Positions 5,103 through 8,183 of a stretch of DNA of 8,183 nucleotides are shown here, one piece after another (positions within the stretch are counted from its first letter, which is position 1; each line of letters begins with the position of its first letter). Source of the DNA: Gammaproteobacteria bacterium (GTDB taxonomy: Bacteria; Gemmatimonadota; Gemmatimonadetes; Longimicrobiales; Gaopeijiaceae); the NCBI GenBank assembly GCA_009843625.1, contig VYDD01000085.1:1-8183 (forward strand), in the 5' to 3' direction. A model generated the notes under the pieces. That model searched no databases. It had not been told where the DNA came from and saw only the letters and a program-made list of their open reading frames with translations. A program made the position numbers and the translations under genes.

Positions 5103-6740
5103 ATGACCCGGAAACACCTTCGCTTCGTTCTCGCCTGCATCTGTAGCACCGCGCCGGTCCTGCTCGCTCTGGCACCGGCGCCCCTTTCCGCCCAGCACGA
5201 CGAGCACGGGCCTGGTCCGGCTCCGGACGGCGAAGAGGTTCTGCTCATTTCCTCGGCCCTCGGGCCCTACACGCGCACCATCACCACCGACTCCGAAGCT
5301 GCGCAGGCGTACTTCACGCAGGGCATGCAGCTCATGTACGCCTTCACGCCTTCGGACGCGAACCGCTCCTTCAAGGAGGCGCAGCGCCACGATCCCGAGT
5401 GCGCCATGTGCTACTTCGGCGAAGCGTGGTCGCTGGGCCGCTATCTGAACGGCGCGATGCTCCCCGAAGACGCCCCCACCGCCTACGCCGCCATCCACAA
5501 GGCGAAGGAACTGGCGGCGGAGTCCGGCACCGACGTCGAGCGGGCCCTCATCGACGCGATGATCGTCCGCTACGCGCCCGAGCACGAGGGCGACGACCAG
5601 CGCCTGGAGCTGGACAAGGCCTACGCGGCCGCCATGGAGAAGGTGTGGGAGGCGCATCCCGGCGACATCGAGGTCGGCACCTTCTTCGGCGAGTCGCTCA
5701 TGCTGCTCCAGCCCCGGCGCGGCTACTGGGACATCGAGAACCCCGAGGTGCAGAAGATCCACCGGGTGCTTGAGCAGACCCTCGCGCTGAACATCGCCCA
5801 CCCGGGCGCCTGCCACCTCTACGTTCATGCCACCGAACCCACCGCCAGCCCCGGCAAGGCGGAAGCGTGCGCGGACCACCTCGGCCAGTCGATCCCCGGC
5901 GCGAGCCACATCCAGCACATGCCCTCGCACACCTACAACCGGATCGGGCGCTGGCATGACGCGGTGATCGCCAACACGCATGCCTGGCACTCCGACCAGA
6001 AGGCCAACCACGACCTGGGCTACGCCATCTACCCGTCGCACAACCTGCACATGCTGCTCTTCGCGGCCTCCATGGCCGGCGAGGGCGCGGTCGCCATGCA
6101 GGCCTCGCGCAACTACGGCAAACTGGTGTCGGGCGGCAGCTTCTACGAGTCGCTGACCGGCGTCCGCTTCGGCCTCTGGGAAGACGTGCTGGCGATCGAT
6201 GAACGCCCCGAGCAGCCGCTCTTCGCGGGCTTCTGGGACTTCGGGCGCGGATTCGCCCATCTGCGCATGGAACGGCCCGACAGCGCCGCGTTCTACATGG
6301 AGCGGCTGAAGGAGGCACGTGACGCACTCGACGACGAGGCGCCCTTCCGCGGGCACTCGGCTGTCGACCTGATTACCATCGTGGGCGGGATTCTCGAGGG
6401 CGAGATGCTCGCCGCCGAGGGCGATGTCGACGGGGCCGTGCGCGTGCTCGAGGAGGCCATCGAGGTCGAGGACGGGCTCCGCTACGACGAGCCCGAGCCC
6501 CTCAACTTCGCGGCTCGCCACTGGCTGGGCGCCATCCTTAACGACTCGGGACGCCACGCGGAGGCCGAAGAGGTGTTCCGCGCCGCGCTGGAAGACCATC
6601 CTCACAACGGCTGGTCGCTCTTCGGGCTGGAGCGCGCGCTCCGGGCCCAGGGGCGGCACGCCGAGGCCGACGAGACGCTGGCCGAGCGCATGGAGTACTG
6701 GGCCAACGCCGATGTCTGGCTGATGTCGGCGCGCTTCTGA
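5103..6740 (+). CDS. Exported TPR-repeat protein with His/Cys clusters
   Basis: The protein has 545 residues. A signal peptide (about 1-30, cleavage at LSA|Q) sends it to the periplasm or envelope; VLAC at 9-12 looks like a lipobox, but the hydrophobic core continues beyond it. The rest is helical-repeat sequence: TPR-like units are clear at about 68-112 (YFTQGMQLMYAF, FKEAQRHDP, CYFGEAWSLG), 434-460 and 466-531 (GRHAEAEEVFRAALEDHP). The middle carries dense conserved-looking motifs: Cys100-xx-Cys103, HPGACHLYVHATE (233-245), HIQHMPSHTYNRIG (269-282) and SHNLHM (312-317). Such His clusters recur in this widespread, uncharacterised TPR family and could bind a metal, but there is no CxxCH haem site. 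It is the first gene of the right-hand exported cluster, and its stop lies 16 bases before the DUF4159 start. Function is unknown beyond a scaffold or binding role. Confidence 0.85.
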   Translation: MTRKHLRFVLACICSTAPVLLALAPAPLSAQHDEHGPGPAPDGEEVLLISSALGPYTRTITTDSEAAQAYFTQGMQLMYAFTPSDANRSFKEAQRHDPECAMCYFGEAWSLGRYLNGAMLPEDAPTAYAAIHKAKELAAESGTDVERALIDAMIVRYAPEHEGDDQRLELDKAYAAAMEKVWEAHPGDIEVGTFFGESLMLLQPRRGYWDIENPEVQKIHRVLEQTLALNIAHPGACHLYVHATEPTASPGKAEACADHLGQSIPGASHIQHMPSHTYNRIGRWHDAVIANTHAWHSDQKANHDLGYAIYPSHNLHMLLFAASMAGEGAVAMQASRNYGKLVSGGSFYESLTGVRFGLWEDVLAIDERPEQPLFAGFWDFGRGFAHLRMERPDSAAFYMERLKEARDALDDEAPFRGHSAVDLITIVGGILEGEMLAAEGDVDGAVRVLEEAIEVEDGLRYDEPEPLNFAARHWLGAILNDSGRHAEAEEVFRAALEDHPHNGWSLFGLERALRAQGRHAEADETLAERMEYWANADVWLMSARF

Positions 6741-6759
6741 TGCCGGCGCGCCTCTGATG
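6727..6759 (+). repeat. Tandem 17-bp-period duplication at the TPR/DUF4159 gene junction
   Basis: CGGCGCGC[T/C]TCTGATG occurs at 6727-6742 and 6744-6759 (15 of 16 bases identical, period 17). The first copy supplies the TPR stop codon (TGA 6738-6740) and the second supplies the DUF4159 start (ATG 6757-6759). Between them the first copy's ATG (6740-6742) opens a five-codon frame, MPARL, whose stop overlaps the DUF4159 ATG. Confidence 0.75.
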
Positions 6760-7638
6760 CACGACCGGGCCGCGCTTCGGGCCGCCAGGGGGTTCATCCT
6801 GTCGACCAGGACGGGCATGTGGGCGCTCGTCCTGGCCGCGGCATGGACGGTTGCCCTGGCGGTCCTTCCCAGCCCGGCGAGCGCACAACGCTGGGGGCGC
6901 GGCTGGTCCCGGCGCGCGCCCATGGCCAACCCCGGGGAGGCGGCCGAGTTCGGCTTCACCTTCTGCCGCATCGCCTACCGCAGCGTGCGCAACGAGGCGC
7001 TTGGCCAGGGATGGCGCACCGACTATCCCAACTCCGACGCCAACTTCTCCCTGCGCTTCTCCCAGCTCACCACCAGCGCGGTCAGCCGCTCCGAGAACGG
7101 CGAGCCCTTCTACGCGGTGGTGACGCTGGAGGACGACGAGATCTTCAAGTGTCCCTTCGTCTTCATGTCGGATGTGGGGACGGTCGGCTTCGACCCCGAG
7201 GAGATCGAGCGCCTGCGCACCTATCTCCTCAAGGGCGGCTTTCTGTACGTGGACGATTTCTGGGGCGACCGCGCCTGGCAGCACTGGGAACAGACCATGC
7301 GCGAGGTGCTCCCCGATCACTTCATCCAGGACGTGCCGAGCGACCACCTGCTGCTGAACGGGCTCTATCAGGTCCGCAACGTGCCGCAGGTGCCCTCGAT
7401 CCAGTACTGGTACCGGACCGGGCGGCAGGCGACATCCGAGCGCGGGTTCGAGAGCGCCGAAGTGCACTTCCGCGCGATCTTCGACGAGGAAGGGCGAGCG
7501 ATGGTGGTCATGACCCACAACACCGACATCGCCGACGGCTGGGAGCGCGAGGGCGAGGACGAGGCGTTCTTCTTCCGGTTCTCCCCGGAGTCGTACGCGC
7601 TCGGCATCAACATCGTGCTGTACGCGCTGACGCACTGA
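6757..7638 (+). CDS. Exported DUF4159-domain protein
   Basis: The protein has 293 residues. An N-terminal signal sequence (basic 1-19, hydrophobic 21-38, cleavage near ASA|Q at 43-44) is followed by one full DUF4159 domain: FGFTFCRIAY (65-74), WRTDYPNSDANFSLRF (86-101), CPFVFMS (132-138), LRTYLLKGGFLYVDDFWG (153-170), SDHLL (195-199) and a final MTHNTDIADGW (252-262). Known members sit in envelope or methanol/alcohol-oxidation-type clusters and have a glutamine-amidotransferase-like fold by family knowledge; their activity is not established. ATG at 6757 overlaps the MPARL minigene stop (TGATG) and lacks a Shine-Dalgarno, so translation probably depends on re-initiation. Met21 (6817) is an alternative start that would leave a short n-region. 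The neighbours are an exported TPR protein and a cytochrome c, consistent with a shared envelope function. Confidence 0.88.
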   Translation: MHDRAALRAARGFILSTRTGMWALVLAAAWTVALAVLPSPASAQRWGRGWSRRAPMANPGEAAEFGFTFCRIAYRSVRNEALGQGWRTDYPNSDANFSLRFSQLTTSAVSRSENGEPFYAVVTLEDDEIFKCPFVFMSDVGTVGFDPEEIERLRTYLLKGGFLYVDDFWGDRAWQHWEQTMREVLPDHFIQDVPSDHLLLNGLYQVRNVPQVPSIQYWYRTGRQATSERGFESAEVHFRAIFDEEGRAMVVMTHNTDIADGWEREGEDEAFFFRFSPESYALGINIVLYALTH

Positions 7639-7652
7639 CCGACCTGGCGGTG

Positions 7653-7695
7653 TACTGATGATTACTGGTGATTACTACTGATATCTACTGATGAT
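7653..7695 (+). repeat. Imperfect 10-bp repeats before the cytochrome gene
   Basis: TACTGATGAT (7653-7662), TACTGGTGAT (7663-7672), TACTACTGAT (7673-7682) and, after ATC, TACTGATGAT again (7686-7695) fill nearly the whole gap between DUF4159 and the cytochrome start. It is a sharp A/T-rich island in high-GC DNA and replaces any visible ribosome binding site. Confidence 0.75.
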
Positions 7696-8183
7696 ATGAT
7701 GGAGCGTTTCGGGCGTATTAGACGGGGCGGGACGTGCCGCGCGGCGACTTTGGCCCCGGTCAGCTCACCGCTCGCGGCGCTCGCCCTGGCCACTCCGCTC
7801 GCCTTGGCTGCCCCACTCGCCGCACAGGAGACGGTGCGCCTTGTCCCGCAGCAGGTCGAAGCCGGGCGCGGCGTGTACGATCGCTCGTGCGCGGAATGCC
7901 ACCGCGCCGATCTGAGCGGCGACTTCGAGGCGCCGGAGTTGGCGGGCCGGAACTTCCTCGCCGCCTGGCGGACGGCACCGCTCGACGAGCTGCTGGCGGT
8001 GGTGCGCGACATGCCCCCGGAGGAGCCCGGCACCCTGACCGAGGCGCAGTACCTGGCGGTGACCGCCTTCCTGCTCTCGGCCAACGGGGCGGCGGCCGAC
8101 CTGGGCGTGCTGGCCTCCGGGCAGGCTATCGGGGAGGTGCTGGCGGGGCAGATGTCTGCCGCCGCTGAGCCCGCTCCCGCGGC
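7696..8183 (+). CDS. Exported c-type cytochrome, N-terminal part (runs off right edge)
   Basis: There are 162 full codons from ATG at 7696 (a second ATG follows at once, 7699) with no stop before the edge. Residues 1-46 are a signal peptide: basic RFGRIRRGG, a long Ala/Leu core, cleavage near LAAQ|E. The mature part begins with AGRGVYDRSCAECHRADLSG, whose CAECH (66-70) is a class I haem c site binding haem covalently. DMPP (106-109) offers the likely Met axial ligand, and the final helix TEAQYLAVTAFLLSANG (120-136) is typical. This MPP...LT..[QE]Y..V.AFLL..NG pattern is common in cytochromes that accompany or precede PQQ-dependent dehydrogenases, so a propeller domain or partner may follow beyond the edge; that is inference. 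After haem attachment it would act in periplasmic electron transfer. An in-frame stop at 7669 bounds the start. Confidence 0.88.
   Translation, partial: MMERFGRIRRGGTCRAATLAPVSSPLAALALATPLALAAPLAAQETVRLVPQQVEAGRGVYDRSCAECHRADLSGDFEAPELAGRNFLAAWRTAPLDELLAVVRDMPPEEPGTLTEAQYLAVTAFLLSANGAAADLGVLASGQAIGEVLAGQMSAAAEPAPA

Noticed and set aside
4282..5175. Extension of the nuclease frame to a 663-residue protein
   Set aside because: The added part runs antisense to the 4468-4992 gene and looks like random high-GC translation; ATG 4281 has its own ribosome site at the domain start.
5088..6971. 627-residue open frame on the minus strand opposite the TPR gene
   Set aside because: It is a high-GC shadow: Arg/Gly/Val-rich, no family features, and it lies wholly opposite a gene with a strong ribosome site, signal peptide and TPR motifs.

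Overview
The window reads as chromosomal DNA of a high-GC, diderm bacterium. Three of the predicted exported proteins (porin-like, TPR, cytochrome c) start with Ala/Pro-rich signal peptides ending in A-Q. One has the terminal Phe typical of outer-membrane barrels, and a DUF4159 protein lies beside a TPR protein and a cytochrome c. This combination suggests Gemmatimonadota or a similar high-GC phylum; that placement is inference from gene content, not from a marker gene.

Layout, left to right. (1) The N-terminal part of an MpaB/DUF2236-type oxygenase-like protein runs leftward off the edge. (2) A 353-base gene-free gap holds a tandem 21-bp repeat with internal dyads and a G-rich tract. (3) A rightward gene encodes a secreted beta-barrel (porin-like) protein. 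(4) A complete type II toxin-antitoxin operon of the DinJ-YafQ type follows, with a readable promoter whose -10 box is overlapped by a perfect 12-bp palindromic operator. (5) Convergent to it is a leftward two-gene unit: a stand-alone PD-(D/E)XK protein with an HsdR-N-type nuclease domain, then, 16 bp downstream, a small ICMT/PEMT-like membrane methyltransferase. (6) A divergent rightward gene encodes an unrecognised membrane-anchored protein. (7) A rightward secretory cluster contains a TPR protein with conserved His/Cys clusters, a DUF4159 protein, and the start of a c-type cytochrome that runs off the right edge.

The toxin-antitoxin pair plus the nuclease/methyltransferase unit (about 2064-4281) is the accessory part of the window. 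Its nuclease gene is visibly less GC-rich than its neighbours, and this is where an undescribed defence-like system would lie if there is one. The right-hand cluster looks like core envelope metabolism: three exported proteins in one direction with short gaps. Two of its junctions carry short tandem duplications that place TGATG stop/start motifs side by side.
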